Origin: Aureivirga sp. CE67
GTDB taxonomy: Bacteria; Bacteroidota; Bacteroidia; Flavobacteriales; Flavobacteriaceae
Reading direction: 5' to 3'
Length of the DNA: 64,000 nt
Assembly: GCF_015767245.1 (NCBI RefSeq)
Contig: NZ_JADOTV010000009.1
Span: 1 to 64,000, forward strand
Numbering within the stretch: the first letter of the stretch is position 1; each line of letters begins with the position of its first letter. Position numbers and translations under genes: made by a program. The notes beneath the pieces were generated by a model, which was not told the DNA's origin, ran no database searches, and saw only the letters and a program-made list of their open reading frames with translations. Shown piece after piece: positions 17,401-27,173 of the stretch.

Positions 17401-20400
17401 TTTCGCAGTTTTTGATATTGAAGCACATATGGATGCTGTTGAAGGAAATTATCCTCCTGGAGAATATACTGTAAAAGCATATCCAACACAGTCAGATTTG
17501 CAAAATGATACGAATGAAATCACGAATAATAGTGCTTATACAAATGCTACGGCAAATCAACAAACGATTTATACAAACATAACAAATAATACAACTGGCT
17601 GTGAAACAGAAGATGTTACTTTTGAAATTATTGTAAATCCGCTTCCAACAGTTGTTACTTTACCAAATTTAGAACTTTGTGATGATGATTATGACGGATT
17701 TGTTTCTGGGTTTAATTTACAAAGTCAAGATGCAACAATTCTTGGAAGTTTAACAGATCATGATGTGACTTATCATACAACCTTAAGTGATGCACAAAGT
17801 GATTTAAATCCAATTACAAATGTTACGAATTTCACTAATACTGTTGCAAATACTCAAACTATTTATGTCCGATTAGAAAATGATCCGACAGGTTGTTCGA
17901 ATACTGGCTCTTTTGATTTAGTTGTAAATCCTTTACCAAATTTCGATTTAGATACACCACAAACACTTTGTTTTGGAGAAAGTTTAGACTTAATTCCAAC
18001 AAATATTGTAGGAACAAATCTTACATACGAATGGTTTGACTCGAATTCAAATTCTATTTCAACAAATCAAAACTTAACAGTTACTACACCAGGAGATTAT
18101 ACGCTGACAATTTCTAATTTAAATTGTTCGGTTTCTCAGACTGTAACAGTAATAGAATCACAACCAATTCCAGTTACAATTCCAGATTTGGAAGTCTGTG
18201 ATGATGATACAGATGGTTTTGCAAGTTTTGATTTAACCAATCATATTGATAATGTTTTAGGGAATTTTAACCCTGGAGAATATACAATCAAATTATATAC
18301 TAACCAAAACGATGCGCAAAATGAGACGAACGAAATCACTAACAATCCGTTTACGAACCAAACAGCAAATTCGCAAACGATTTTTACTAGTATTACTAAT
18401 AACGATACCAACTGTACTATTAGTTCTGTTACTTTCGATATTATAGTAAATCCACTCCCGGTAATTATTTCTGTTCCAGATCTTGAACTTTGTGATGATG
18501 ATTATGATGGAATTGTTTCCACTTTTGATATTCATTCTCTATCAAGTACAATTTTAGGAAGTCTTGTAGATCATGATGTAACTTTCCACTTAACGCAGGC
18601 AGATGCACAAAATGATGTGAATCCGATTCCTGCTGGAAACTTTACAAATACTTCAAATCCACAGACAATTTATATTCGTTTAGAAAACGATCCGACAGGT
18701 TGTTCGAATGTTGGTTCGTTTAATTTGGTTGTAAATCCAAAACCAGATTTTGATGTGATTTCGCCACAACAAATTTGTCCAAATTCAACAGTAACACTTT
18801 CTGTAGATAATGTAACTTCTGCGAATCCTATTTACGAATGGTTTGATTCAAATAATAATTCTATAGGGAATTCTGCAACTGTAACTGTTTCGCAAGAGGG
18901 AGTTTATACCGTTGTGATTAGAAATGCTTTTGATTGTCAGACGGAAAAAACAATTACTGTAATTGAATCAAATCAAATTGCACTTCAAATAATTCCAGAT
19001 CTTCATGCTTGTTATGATAAAAGTGATGATATGACAGATTTTGATTTACAATCTCATATTGCTACTGTTCTGACTAATTTTAATGTAAATGAGTTTACCG
19101 TTAAACTTTATGAAACACAAAATGATGCAGATAATGATACAAATGAAATAGATACTAATAATTTATACACAGTGACAGGTCAGAACCCTGTGACGATTTA
19201 TACAAATATTACCAATAATAATACAGGTTGTATTGTAACAGATGTGAATTTTGAATTAATTGTAGATCCATTACCAAATATTCCACCATTAGATCCAATA
19301 ATACTTTGTGATGATGATAATGATGGATTTATGGCGTTTGATATTCATGCACAAACAGCGATTATTTATCAAACTTTAGATGATAATTTCCATACAGTTT
19401 CTTATCATGAAACTCTTGCGGATGCTGAAAGTAATACCAATACACTTACAGGGAATTATACAAATACTTCCAATCCACAGACAATTTATGTTCGTGTTGA
19501 AAATACGGATACAAATTGTTTTGATACAGCAACTTTTGATTTAATAATAAATGATAGTCCATTATTTACAATTCCAAGTCCGCAAAATATTTGTCCAGGA
19601 GAATCTTTATTAATTGGACCAAATTCTGTTTTCGGAGCAGGAACTACTTTTGAATGGACAGATGGTACAAATACAGTTATTGGAAATTCGCAAATGTTAA
19701 CTGTAACTGCTGCCGGAGATTATACATTGACTGTAACAAATGGTGATTCTTGTGTTGCTTCTCAGACAGTAACAATTATTATGTTAGATGCCGTTGCAAT
19801 TACAACTTTACCAAATTTAGAAGCCTGTGATGATGATGCAGATGGTTTTGTAGCTTTTGATTTAACAAGTCATGTAAATGATGTTTTATCAAATTATAAT
19901 AATGGAGAATATACAATTACACTTTATGAAACTGATGGAGATGCGCAGAATAATACAAATCCAATTACAGTAAATCCTTATACGAATACAACTGCAAATC
20001 AGCAGACAATTTATACAAATATTACCAATAATAATACAGGATGTTTTGTAACAGATGTAACATTTGATATTATTGTAAATCCATTGCCAATTCTTCCGAA
20101 TTTAGATCCAATTGCACTTTGTGATGATGATAATGATGGATTTATGGAATTTGATATTCATTTGCAAACAGCCATTATTTTCCAAACTTTAGATGATAAT
20201 TTTCATACAGTTTCTTATCACGAAAGCTTAGCAGATGCGCAGAATAATGTAAATGCAATTCCTGTTGGAAATTATACAAATACTTCTAGTCCACAAATAA
20301 TTTATGTTCGTGTAGAAAACACAGATACAAATTGTTTTGATACAACAACTTTTGAAATAAATGTAAATGATAGTCCATTATTTACTTTAACTAGTCCACA

Positions 20401-23400
20401 AAATATTTGTCCAGGAACGACATTGAATTTAAATCCTGATGGAATTTTTGTTGGTAATACTACTTTTGAATGGACAGATGGAAATAATAATGTTTTAGCA
20501 AATACAGAAACACTTGATGTAACAGATGCTGGAGATTATACGTTGACAGTAACAAATGAAGATGGCTGTGTGTATTCGCAAACTGCAACTGTTATTATGT
20601 TAGATGAAGTGGCTATTACAACAATTCCAACTTTAGAAGTCTGTGATGATGATACAGATGGTTTTGCAGCTTTTGATTTGGTAAGTCATATTGATGGAGT
20701 TTTACAAAATTATAATCCAGGAGAATATACAATTGATTTATACCAAACTTCAGCAGATGCAGAAAATGATACAAATCCAATTACAACAAATCCGTTTACA
20801 AACACTACTGTAAATCAACAAACGATTTATACAAAAATTACCAATAATAATACAAATTGTTTTGTAACGAATGTTCGATTTGATATTGTTGTAAATCCTT
20901 TACCAGTACCAGTTTCATTGCCAGATTTAATAACCTGTGATAATGATAATGATGGAAATAATGCAAATGGAATTGTACAAGATTTTGATGTACATCAGAA
21001 TACGAATTTCATTTATGCGAATTTAGATCCAAATGATTATGAAGTTTCTTACCACGAAACTTTAGCAAATGCAGAAAATGGAGCAAATCCGATTCCACCA
21101 GGAAATTATACGAATTTAACCAATCCGCAAACGATTTTTATTCGTATCGAAAATAAAAATACTTCTTGTATTGATGTTTCAGAAACATTTGAATTAATTG
21201 TAGATCCAGCGTTAACTTTTGATTTGGATGCTCTACAACAATTCTGTTCGAATGAGTCTATCACACTTTCGCCAACGAATTTAAGTGATATAAATGTAAC
21301 TTTCGAATGGTTTGATTCTAATAATAACTCTTTAGCAACAACACAAGATTATACAACAACAATTCCAGGAGATTATACTTTAGTAGTTTCTAGACCAAAT
21401 TGTGAAGTTTCGCAAACTGTTACAATTGAACATCATCCGGAAATTCAGATAACATCGCTTCCAGATTTATTACAATGTGATGATGATTATGACGGTTTTA
21501 CAGACTTTGATTTAAAAACACATATTGTAGATTATTTAGATTCAAATTTCCCTGGAGGACAATACACGATAAATTTATTTACAAGTCAAAACGATGCGGA
21601 TACTAATACGAATCCGATTGATACAAATAATTTATTTACAAACACGACAATAACCAACCAATTAATCTTCACTAATATCTTGGATAACAACACTGGATGT
21701 TCCATTACCGATATTTCGTTCAGTGTAGTTGTTCAGGAGCTACCTTCGATTCCAACGATTACGAATCTAGAGCTTTGTGATGATGATAATGATGGATTTA
21801 TGAGTACGTTTGATATTCATTCAGTAACTGGAAATGATTTGGCAAGTTTTACGAATCATACGATTTCATACCATGAAACAGAAAATGATGCGCAAAATAA
21901 TACAAATGCTATTCCTACTGGAAATTATACAAATACTGTAGCAGAAAATCAAACGATTTGGGTAAGAGTAGAAGATGATTCTAGTAATTGTTTTGCTTAT
22001 AGTTCTTTTGAGTTATTTGTTCATAAATATGTAGAATTTGATCTTGTAGATGAAGAAACACTTTGTCCTTTCTCTTTTACAACATTGAAAGTAGAAAATG
22101 TAAGTGAACCAACAGTAACTTATGAATGGACAGATGAAAACGGAACTGTAATTGGAAATACAGATACTATAACTGTAAATCAAGAAGGAACTTTTAGTGT
22201 AACAGTTTCTAATGCGAATTGTTCAAATACGAAAGAGATTAAAGTTCGAAGATTGGCAGATTTAGAAATAACTTCCATTCCAGATTTATTAGTCTGTGAT
22301 GATGATTATGACGGTTTTGCAGCATTTGATTTAGATACACATATTCAAAATGTATTATCGAATTATACTCCAAATCAATATTCGATTACATTATTTACAA
22401 GTCAAAATGATGCAGACAATGATACAAATCCGATTGATGTAAGTAGTTTATATACAAATACAACAGTAACAACGCAAACACTTTATACAAAAGTTTTAGA
22501 TAATACAACTGGATGTTATAATACAGATGTTTCGTTTAATATTGTAGTACAAGAAATTCCAACTTTACCAACAATTGCAAACTTAGAACTTTGTGATGAT
22601 GATAATGATGGATTCATGAGCACATTTGATATTCATTCTGTTTCTACAAATGATTTAGCAAGTTTTACAAATCATACAATTTCTTACCATGAGACAGAAA
22701 ATGATGCGCAAAATAATGCTAATCCAATTCCTGTTGGAAATTATACAAATACTGTAGCAGAAAATCAAACGATTTGGGTTAGAGTAGAAGATAATGCGAA
22801 TAATTGTCCGGCTTATACTTCTTTTGAATTAATTATTCATAAAGTTGTGGAGTTTGATATTGTCGGAGATGATAAATTATGTCAAGATTCTTTTGTAACT
22901 CTAAAAGCTGAAAATGTAAGTGAAACAAATGTGACTTACGAATGGTTAGACGAAACAGGAAATCCAATTGGAAATTCAGATACAGTTGATGTAACACAAA
23001 TAGGAATTTATACTTTAAATATTTCTAATCAAAACTGTACAACAACTAAAACTTTTGAAGTTACAGCACATCCGTTGATTCAAATTACATCTTTACCAGA
23101 TATGAATGAATGTGATGATGATTTTGATGGAATTACAGAATTTGATTTAAAAGCGCATATCAATGGATTCTTAAATGCGAATTATCCAAACGGAGAATAT
23201 TCGATTGATTTATATGTGAGTCAAAATGATGCAGATAATCAAACAAATCCGATTGATACAAATAATTTATTTACAAATGGAACTGTAGATTCTCAAGTTA
23301 TTTATACAAACATTACAGATACAAGTACAGGATGTTCTATTTCGAGTGTAAACTTTAATATTATTGTAGAGCAATTACCAGTTATTCCTACTTTATCGAA

Positions 23401-26400
23401 TATCGAACAGTGTGATGATGATTTTGATGGAATTATAAGTTTCTTTAATGTGCATTCTAAAACGATTTCGGAATTAGCAAGTTTTACAAATCATACAATT
23501 TCTTATCATGAAACAGAAAATGATGCGCAAAATAATGCAAATCCAATTCCTGTAGGAGATTATACGAATACGACAATTGATTCTCAAACTATTTGGGTTA
23601 GAGTAGAAGATAATGCAAATGGATGTATGAGTTATAGCTCATTTGATTTAATTGTAAACAAAATTGTAGATTTTGATATTGTTGGAGATGATAAACTTTG
23701 TCAAGATTCTTTTGTAACGCTTTCAGCTGATAATGTTAGTGAAACAGGAGTAGCTTATACTTGGAGGTTTGAAACAGGAGCTACTTTAGGTTTTGGGGAA
23801 TCAATTGATGTCACTCAAGCAGGTACATATACTTTAGCTGTAGAATATCAAAATTGTATAAACAGTAAAACTTTTGAAGTAACCAATCATCCATTGATTC
23901 AAATTACTTCTTTACCGGATATGTTTGAGTGTGATGATGATTATGATGGAATTACAGAATTTGATTTAAAAACACATATCAACGGATTCTTAAATGCAAA
24001 TTATCCTAACGGAGAATATTCGATTGATTTATATGTGAGTCAAAATGATGCAGATAATCAAACGAATCCGATTGATGTAGATAATTTATTTACAAATACC
24101 ATAGTAACTAACCAAACCATTTATACCAATATCTTGGATAACAGCACTGGATGTTCGACAACTGGGGTTGCATTCAGTGTAGTTGTTCAAGGAATTCCTT
24201 CATTACCAACTATTACAAATCTAGAACTTTGTGATGATGATAATGACGGATTCATGAGTACGTTTGATGTTCATTCTGTAACAACAAATGATTTAGCAAG
24301 TTTTACAAATCATTTTATTACTTACCATGAAACAGAAAATGATGCGCAAAATAATGCAAATGCAATTCCTGCTGGAGATTATACAAATACAGTAGCGGAT
24401 AATCAAATAGTTTGGGTAAGAGTAGCGGATAAGGATAGTAACTGTTTTGCTTATACTTCTTTTAGTTTAATAGTAAACAATTATGTAGAATTTGATATTG
24501 TTGGAGATGATAAATTATGTCAAGATTCTTTTGTGACGCTTTCTGCGGATAATGTTAGTGAAACAAGCGTTACTTATGAGTGGAAAGATGAAAGTGGAAA
24601 TCCAATTGGAAACACAGATTCTATTGATGTAACACAAATAGGAGAATATACATTGATTGTTTCGAATCAAAATTGTTCTAATTCTAAAGTGTTTACAGTA
24701 ACAGCGCATCCTGAGATTCAAATTACTTCACTTCCAGACATGACAGAATGTGATGATGATTATGATGGAGTTACAGAATTTGATATGGATAGTCATATGC
24801 AAAATGTGTTGACAAATTATCCTGCAAATATGTATACAATTGAACTTTATACAAGTCAAAGTGATGCAGATAATGATACAAACTCTATGGATTTAAATAA
24901 TATGTATTCGAATACATCTCCGAATTCACAAACTATTTATACAAGAGTTACCGATAATTTCACTGGATGTTATGTTACAAATATGTCATTCAATTTAAAT
25001 GTAGATGCAATTCCGGTAATGCCAACTATGAGCTCGATGGAACTTTGTGATGATGATAATGATGGATTTATGAGTTCGTTTAATATTCATTCTAAAACAA
25101 ATACAGAATTATCGAGTATGACAAACCATACAATTTCATATCATAAATCTGAAAATGATGCTCGAAATAATTTAGATCCAATTCCTACAGGAAATTATAC
25201 TAATATTATCCCTGATACACAGACGATTTGGGTAAGAGTTGCAGATAATGACAATGGTTGTCCAGCTTATGGAACATTTGATATTATTGTAAATAATTAT
25301 GTTGAGTTTGAAATGGAAGACGAATATACTTTATGTTTAAATTCGACTTTAACACTAGAACCAACAAATGTTTCAGATCTAAATGCAACATATGCTTGGT
25401 ATAATGAAAGTGGAACTGTAGTAAGTACATTAAGTACTTTAGAAATTACACATCAAGGATTATTTACATTAGTTGTTTCAAATGCCAATTGTGAAAATAA
25501 GAAAACGTTCCAAGTAAATTTAGCAGATCCAATCCCGTTAACAGCTATTCCAGATATGGAAATCTGCGATGACGATAATGATGGATTTGCAGACTTTACG
25601 ATTGCAAATCACGTTGGAACTTTATTACAAGAAAATAATATTACAAACCATATCGCTAATATTTATTCATCTTATCAAGATGCTTTAGATGATACAAATA
25701 GGATAACGGATACAGTTTATACAAATACAAGTCCAGATTCACAGACCTTATTTGTTGTGATCGTAGATCCAGAGACAAACTGTCCATCACCTGTAATTTC
25801 TTTTGATTTAAATGTTTATGAAACTGCAAAAGTTCCAGATTTTGATGATTTAGAAATGTGTGATGATGCTGCTGATGGAATTCAAACTTTTGATTTAAAT
25901 GATCAAAATACAACCATTGCAAATGGTATAAATCTTACAACACATAATGTTACATTCCACATTTCACAAGAAGATGCTGAGAGTGGTCAAAATGCAATTT
26001 CTATTGGAACTTATCAAAATGTAACTCCAAATGAACAAGAAATATTTGTTCGTGTGGAAAGTGTTGCAACAGGCTGTGCGAATACAGAAAAATCATTTAT
26101 GTTAATTGTAAATCCGCTTCCAGATTTTGAAGTAGAAACACCACAATATATTTGTGAAGGATTTGATCATTTATTAGATATTGATATTTCGAATTCAGGT
26201 AGTTTTACATACGAGTGGATGGATGAAGATGGAAATTCTTTAGGGCAAACAAAATCGATTTATATTCAAAATGCTGGAATGTATGCTGTAACGGTGATGA
26301 GTGATAAAGGTTGTGAAAGCTCAAAAATTATTGAAGTACATTCAATTGATGTTCCACAAATGACCAAAGCAGATATTACGATTGAAGGAACTACTGTAAC

Positions 26401-26845
26401 GGTGAATGTTCAAAATCAATCGGATACCGGATTTGAGTATTCTTTAGATGATATAGATGGAGATTATCAGACAGAACCATATTTTGAAAATGTAAATGCT
26501 GGTGATCATATAGTTTATGTAAGAAATCAAAAAGGTTGTACGACGATTTCAATTCCATTCTCAATTATGGGATTCCCACAATATTTTACACCAAATAATG
26601 ATGGAACACATGATTATTGGCAAGTAACAGGATTTGAGGAAAATGATTTCAAATTTAATAAAGTGACAATTTATGATAGATTTGGAAAAGTTTTATCGCA
26701 GTTTAATATAAAGAGTAAAGGTTGGGATGGAACATATCAAGGATTTGATTTACCATCTTCGGATTATTGGTATACAATTAATCTAGTTACCCAAGAAGGA
26801 GAGGAAATAAATTATAAGGGGCACTTTAGTTTAATACGACGATAA
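11408..26845 (+). CDS. giant T9SS type B surface protein with CDDDxDG and Ig-like repeats (5145 aa)
   Basis: The protein begins with a Sec signal peptide (FVVLLFLCIQVFAQ) and an N-terminal region (about residues 22-430) beginning NWYFGSGAGLDFSSG and carrying propeller-like strands (SPDSTKLYTSVG). An Ig-like module precedes residue 500. From about residue 505 to 1085 come six modules of ~95-100 residues, each opening with a CDD-type motif. From about residue 1090 to 4905 a block of ~272 residues repeats 14 times: one Ig-like module (F-D-L-D...LCPGE...TFEW...GDYT) and two CDDDxDGF modules that end in QTIYxRxxN...GC. A fifteenth Ig module follows. Each CDDDNDGF motif fits a DxDxDG calcium loop. 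Residues 5054-5145 (FPQYFTPNNDG to the end) are the T9SS type B sorting domain. It is probably a cell-surface adhesin stiffened by calcium. Confidence 0.93.
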   Translation: MMKKPHMFVVLLFLCIQVFAQKQSANWYFGSGAGLDFSSGIPIPLSNSSLSTSEGCSAISDENGDLIFYTDGIRVWDKTGNEMANGGIALKGHISSTQSSIVVPKPEDPNIYYIFTVDQPHTDPTTDDPDGSGSLSFKTQNNGLNYTVIDLQINGGLGGIDNTQKNIHLTTYDTGDSDQVFYKCSEKITAIRHNDCESFWVVTHFVDTFYAFRVTSSGVTSAAVTSVTTPSIDVDGYYKNAVGYMKISPDGSRLAIAHFGDASTLNADANGSVYLYDFDNATGTVSNPTLISNADSPYGIEFSPDSTKLYTSVGKNSDGKGGSILYQYDLENSNTETELYQDNVNRFGGALQLALDQKIYYSIRRRENISVINNPNVAGLSSGFSFDAVVVDPDNDSKQTELGLPPFIQSLFGEDFIDIIHPADNILSGEIKINQGSSYTLYTDAVAGYTYEWTKDGSPLAESDEDLVVTEEGVYQLTVTKNNGDCPSIGTASVEVIPSNIATQAPTDLFLCDDGDGIVKFFLSNEKDAEILNGLTPSDYKITYHKTQADADIGGNVIADPYDNSVAYTNETIYVRVEDATDSSNFVTHSFEIGVIAITINTGGVPGLAKCDDTSVGTVTDDLVLFDLTENETYILNGLDPNDFTFEYYTDNTYFNLIPDPTQHTNITTSETVFVKVISNVNNSCSENSSFTITINSTLTTPVELSACDENGDGEEKFNLEDAVGLFVPDPNAVTVRYYESMADLNSGTNHVDPADYAANDGDNVWILASGTNCHAIGTLTLNINSLPIGENVTEYKLCDDDADPSDGILATIDFSSKVTEVLGSLDPNDYEVTFHSSAADAQDDTGALSDPFTNTSTNEVIHIRLENKNTGCADTTKNFDLTIHENTYTLDFSDYELCDDNYDGIVEFDLENFKADEIAGGDSSNLNITYYLTQTDAENQTNQITQSPFENTVVNEQTIYVRVEDNLTNCELEINSFKVIVNPLPPFGTIPPELILCDNDDDGDDSNGIVQTFDIHALTPDVLDGLDPNDYTVTYHNSSYEARNNLNPIPAGPFANDSPYFDSVYIRLENNDTGCAVRQLLDLIVKPNPDFDLDAEAFLCPDGDLTLAPDNVNDPDATFQWFDKDDILIASTETVVVTTLGTYTLKVKNDANCVTTKTIEVKSHPAVAITTIPNIEVCDDDNDGFALFDLVAHFTTIEGNYALGEYTIKAYESITDAQSDSNEITASNYQNSSANSMTIFTKIINNTTGCENHDVTFNLIVNPIPVIPAVVDLELCDDDKDGLVSGFFIQDFDNQILFGLTNHDVTYHTSQADADSDSNPIINKTNFTNTVANTQTIYIRLENNDSGCYSTSTFDLIVNPLPTFDLDTSETLCPGETLILSPSDLSDPSATFEWSDNSNTLGTDKDLAVTTAGDYTFTMTDTNGCVTSETVTVTMHPDVAITAIPDIELCDDDTDGFLTFDIQTHIDNVEGNYPPGDYTVKAYPTQSDMQSDTNEITNNNAYQNTSVNSQIIYTHITNNNTGCTKDDVTFQIIVNPYPTVLTVADIELCDDDTDGLVSGFNLQDYDVVILAGLSNHDVTYHTSLADAQTDANAITNVSNFTNTVANTQTIYIRLENDPTGCYNTGSFDLIVNPLPTFDIDSPQSFCPGESIILSPTNISDPSATFEWFDSGSNSISTNKDLTVTIAGDYTITITDTNGCQASETVTVNSHPVITVTQIPDIEVCDDNNDGFEIFDLISHLNGVGGSNYTIKAYESLADAQGDTNEITSATYQNTVANTQTIYTSITDNNTGCSNTDLTFDLIINASPTVIPLPTLELCDDDTDGFVSGFDLTPQIALVILPGHSVSFHYSENGALNNTDGVPGPLNNFTNTVANQQTLYIRLVNINEGCMSVLNFDVVVNPLPTFDLDSPQNICPNGSLLLEPTNLSDPSATFVWADNSNTLGTDKDLLVTAAGDYTFTMTDSNGCSTSQTVTVTEFPPIAITTIPNIEVCDDDTDGFAVFDIEAHMDAVEGNYPPGEYTVKAYPTQSDLQNDTNEITNNSAYTNATANQQTIYTNITNNTTGCETEDVTFEIIVNPLPTVVTLPNLELCDDDYDGFVSGFNLQSQDATILGSLTDHDVTYHTTLSDAQSDLNPITNVTNFTNTVANTQTIYVRLENDPTGCSNTGSFDLVVNPLPNFDLDTPQTLCFGESLDLIPTNIVGTNLTYEWFDSNSNSISTNQNLTVTTPGDYTLTISNLNCSVSQTVTVIESQPIPVTIPDLEVCDDDTDGFASFDLTNHIDNVLGNFNPGEYTIKLYTNQNDAQNETNEITNNPFTNQTANSQTIFTSITNNDTNCTISSVTFDIIVNPLPVIISVPDLELCDDDYDGIVSTFDIHSLSSTILGSLVDHDVTFHLTQADAQNDVNPIPAGNFTNTSNPQTIYIRLENDPTGCSNVGSFNLVVNPKPDFDVISPQQICPNSTVTLSVDNVTSANPIYEWFDSNNNSIGNSATVTVSQEGVYTVVIRNAFDCQTEKTITVIESNQIALQIIPDLHACYDKSDDMTDFDLQSHIATVLTNFNVNEFTVKLYETQNDADNDTNEIDTNNLYTVTGQNPVTIYTNITNNNTGCIVTDVNFELIVDPLPNIPPLDPIILCDDDNDGFMAFDIHAQTAIIYQTLDDNFHTVSYHETLADAESNTNTLTGNYTNTSNPQTIYVRVENTDTNCFDTATFDLIINDSPLFTIPSPQNICPGESLLIGPNSVFGAGTTFEWTDGTNTVIGNSQMLTVTAAGDYTLTVTNGDSCVASQTVTIIMLDAVAITTLPNLEACDDDADGFVAFDLTSHVNDVLSNYNNGEYTITLYETDGDAQNNTNPITVNPYTNTTANQQTIYTNITNNNTGCFVTDVTFDIIVNPLPILPNLDPIALCDDDNDGFMEFDIHLQTAIIFQTLDDNFHTVSYHESLADAQNNVNAIPVGNYTNTSSPQIIYVRVENTDTNCFDTTTFEINVNDSPLFTLTSPQNICPGTTLNLNPDGIFVGNTTFEWTDGNNNVLANTETLDVTDAGDYTLTVTNEDGCVYSQTATVIMLDEVAITTIPTLEVCDDDTDGFAAFDLVSHIDGVLQNYNPGEYTIDLYQTSADAENDTNPITTNPFTNTTVNQQTIYTKITNNNTNCFVTNVRFDIVVNPLPVPVSLPDLITCDNDNDGNNANGIVQDFDVHQNTNFIYANLDPNDYEVSYHETLANAENGANPIPPGNYTNLTNPQTIFIRIENKNTSCIDVSETFELIVDPALTFDLDALQQFCSNESITLSPTNLSDINVTFEWFDSNNNSLATTQDYTTTIPGDYTLVVSRPNCEVSQTVTIEHHPEIQITSLPDLLQCDDDYDGFTDFDLKTHIVDYLDSNFPGGQYTINLFTSQNDADTNTNPIDTNNLFTNTTITNQLIFTNILDNNTGCSITDISFSVVVQELPSIPTITNLELCDDDNDGFMSTFDIHSVTGNDLASFTNHTISYHETENDAQNNTNAIPTGNYTNTVAENQTIWVRVEDDSSNCFAYSSFELFVHKYVEFDLVDEETLCPFSFTTLKVENVSEPTVTYEWTDENGTVIGNTDTITVNQEGTFSVTVSNANCSNTKEIKVRRLADLEITSIPDLLVCDDDYDGFAAFDLDTHIQNVLSNYTPNQYSITLFTSQNDADNDTNPIDVSSLYTNTTVTTQTLYTKVLDNTTGCYNTDVSFNIVVQEIPTLPTIANLELCDDDNDGFMSTFDIHSVSTNDLASFTNHTISYHETENDAQNNANPIPVGNYTNTVAENQTIWVRVEDNANNCPAYTSFELIIHKVVEFDIVGDDKLCQDSFVTLKAENVSETNVTYEWLDETGNPIGNSDTVDVTQIGIYTLNISNQNCTTTKTFEVTAHPLIQITSLPDMNECDDDFDGITEFDLKAHINGFLNANYPNGEYSIDLYVSQNDADNQTNPIDTNNLFTNGTVDSQVIYTNITDTSTGCSISSVNFNIIVEQLPVIPTLSNIEQCDDDFDGIISFFNVHSKTISELASFTNHTISYHETENDAQNNANPIPVGDYTNTTIDSQTIWVRVEDNANGCMSYSSFDLIVNKIVDFDIVGDDKLCQDSFVTLSADNVSETGVAYTWRFETGATLGFGESIDVTQAGTYTLAVEYQNCINSKTFEVTNHPLIQITSLPDMFECDDDYDGITEFDLKTHINGFLNANYPNGEYSIDLYVSQNDADNQTNPIDVDNLFTNTIVTNQTIYTNILDNSTGCSTTGVAFSVVVQGIPSLPTITNLELCDDDNDGFMSTFDVHSVTTNDLASFTNHFITYHETENDAQNNANAIPAGDYTNTVADNQIVWVRVADKDSNCFAYTSFSLIVNNYVEFDIVGDDKLCQDSFVTLSADNVSETSVTYEWKDESGNPIGNTDSIDVTQIGEYTLIVSNQNCSNSKVFTVTAHPEIQITSLPDMTECDDDYDGVTEFDMDSHMQNVLTNYPANMYTIELYTSQSDADNDTNSMDLNNMYSNTSPNSQTIYTRVTDNFTGCYVTNMSFNLNVDAIPVMPTMSSMELCDDDNDGFMSSFNIHSKTNTELSSMTNHTISYHKSENDARNNLDPIPTGNYTNIIPDTQTIWVRVADNDNGCPAYGTFDIIVNNYVEFEMEDEYTLCLNSTLTLEPTNVSDLNATYAWYNESGTVVSTLSTLEITHQGLFTLVVSNANCENKKTFQVNLADPIPLTAIPDMEICDDDNDGFADFTIANHVGTLLQENNITNHIANIYSSYQDALDDTNRITDTVYTNTSPDSQTLFVVIVDPETNCPSPVISFDLNVYETAKVPDFDDLEMCDDAADGIQTFDLNDQNTTIANGINLTTHNVTFHISQEDAESGQNAISIGTYQNVTPNEQEIFVRVESVATGCANTEKSFMLIVNPLPDFEVETPQYICEGFDHLLDIDISNSGSFTYEWMDEDGNSLGQTKSIYIQNAGMYAVTVMSDKGCESSKIIEVHSIDVPQMTKADITIEGTTVTVNVQNQSDTGFEYSLDDIDGDYQTEPYFENVNAGDHIVYVRNQKGCTTISIPFSIMGFPQYFTPNNDGTHDYWQVTGFEENDFKFNKVTIYDRFGKVLSQFNIKSKGWDGTYQGFDLPSSDYWYTINLVTQEGEEINYKGHFSLIRR

Positions 26846-26855
26846 TTATTTCTTT

Positions 26856-27052
26856 AAAACAAAAAAAAGGAACGTTTAAATACGTTCCTTTTTTTACCCC
26901 TCAAATAATAACTTTACTATTGTTATCTTGTTTTACATTGCAATAATAAGTAGTTTTTTTATTCTGAAAAAACATTTAAATCAATATACCTGAATAAGTA
27001 ACAGAAAATAACTGTGAGAGCTGTTTTGAATAACCTTTTTCCGTGATTTATT
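26856..27052 (+). repeat. ~197-bp direct repeat, copy 1
   Basis: This copy and 27174-27370 align with a constant offset of 318 and no gaps, with only about 20 substitutions. It begins at the giant gene's terminator and ends near GTGATTTATT. Confidence 0.85.
26861..26895 (+). terminator. terminator of the giant gene
   Basis: AAAAAAAGGAACGT and ACGTTCCTTTTTTT form a perfect 14-bp stem with a loop of about 7 nt and a T tail. An equivalent hairpin recurs at 27179-27213. Confidence 0.88.
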
Positions 27053-27173
27053 TCTAATTAAAAGCAATTGTATATTATTATAACAATGAGTTTATATGTT
27101 TTATTATAATTAACATAAAAAATAAAGAAATAAAAATTTGATTTTAAAAAGAGAAGAAGTTGAGGTTTTAGAT

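Noticed and set aside
12663-25922. Several antisense open frames of 60-90 codons inside the giant gene (for example 12663-12869, 18293-18535, 25656-25922)
   Set aside because: They follow the biased repeat codons of the sense gene, have odd His/Leu/Gln-rich composition and show no start context.
11408-26845. Calling the giant protein SprB
   Set aside because: It shares the type B sorting domain and the huge size, but I cannot show SprB-specific repeats, and no sprC/sprD/sprF-like genes follow.
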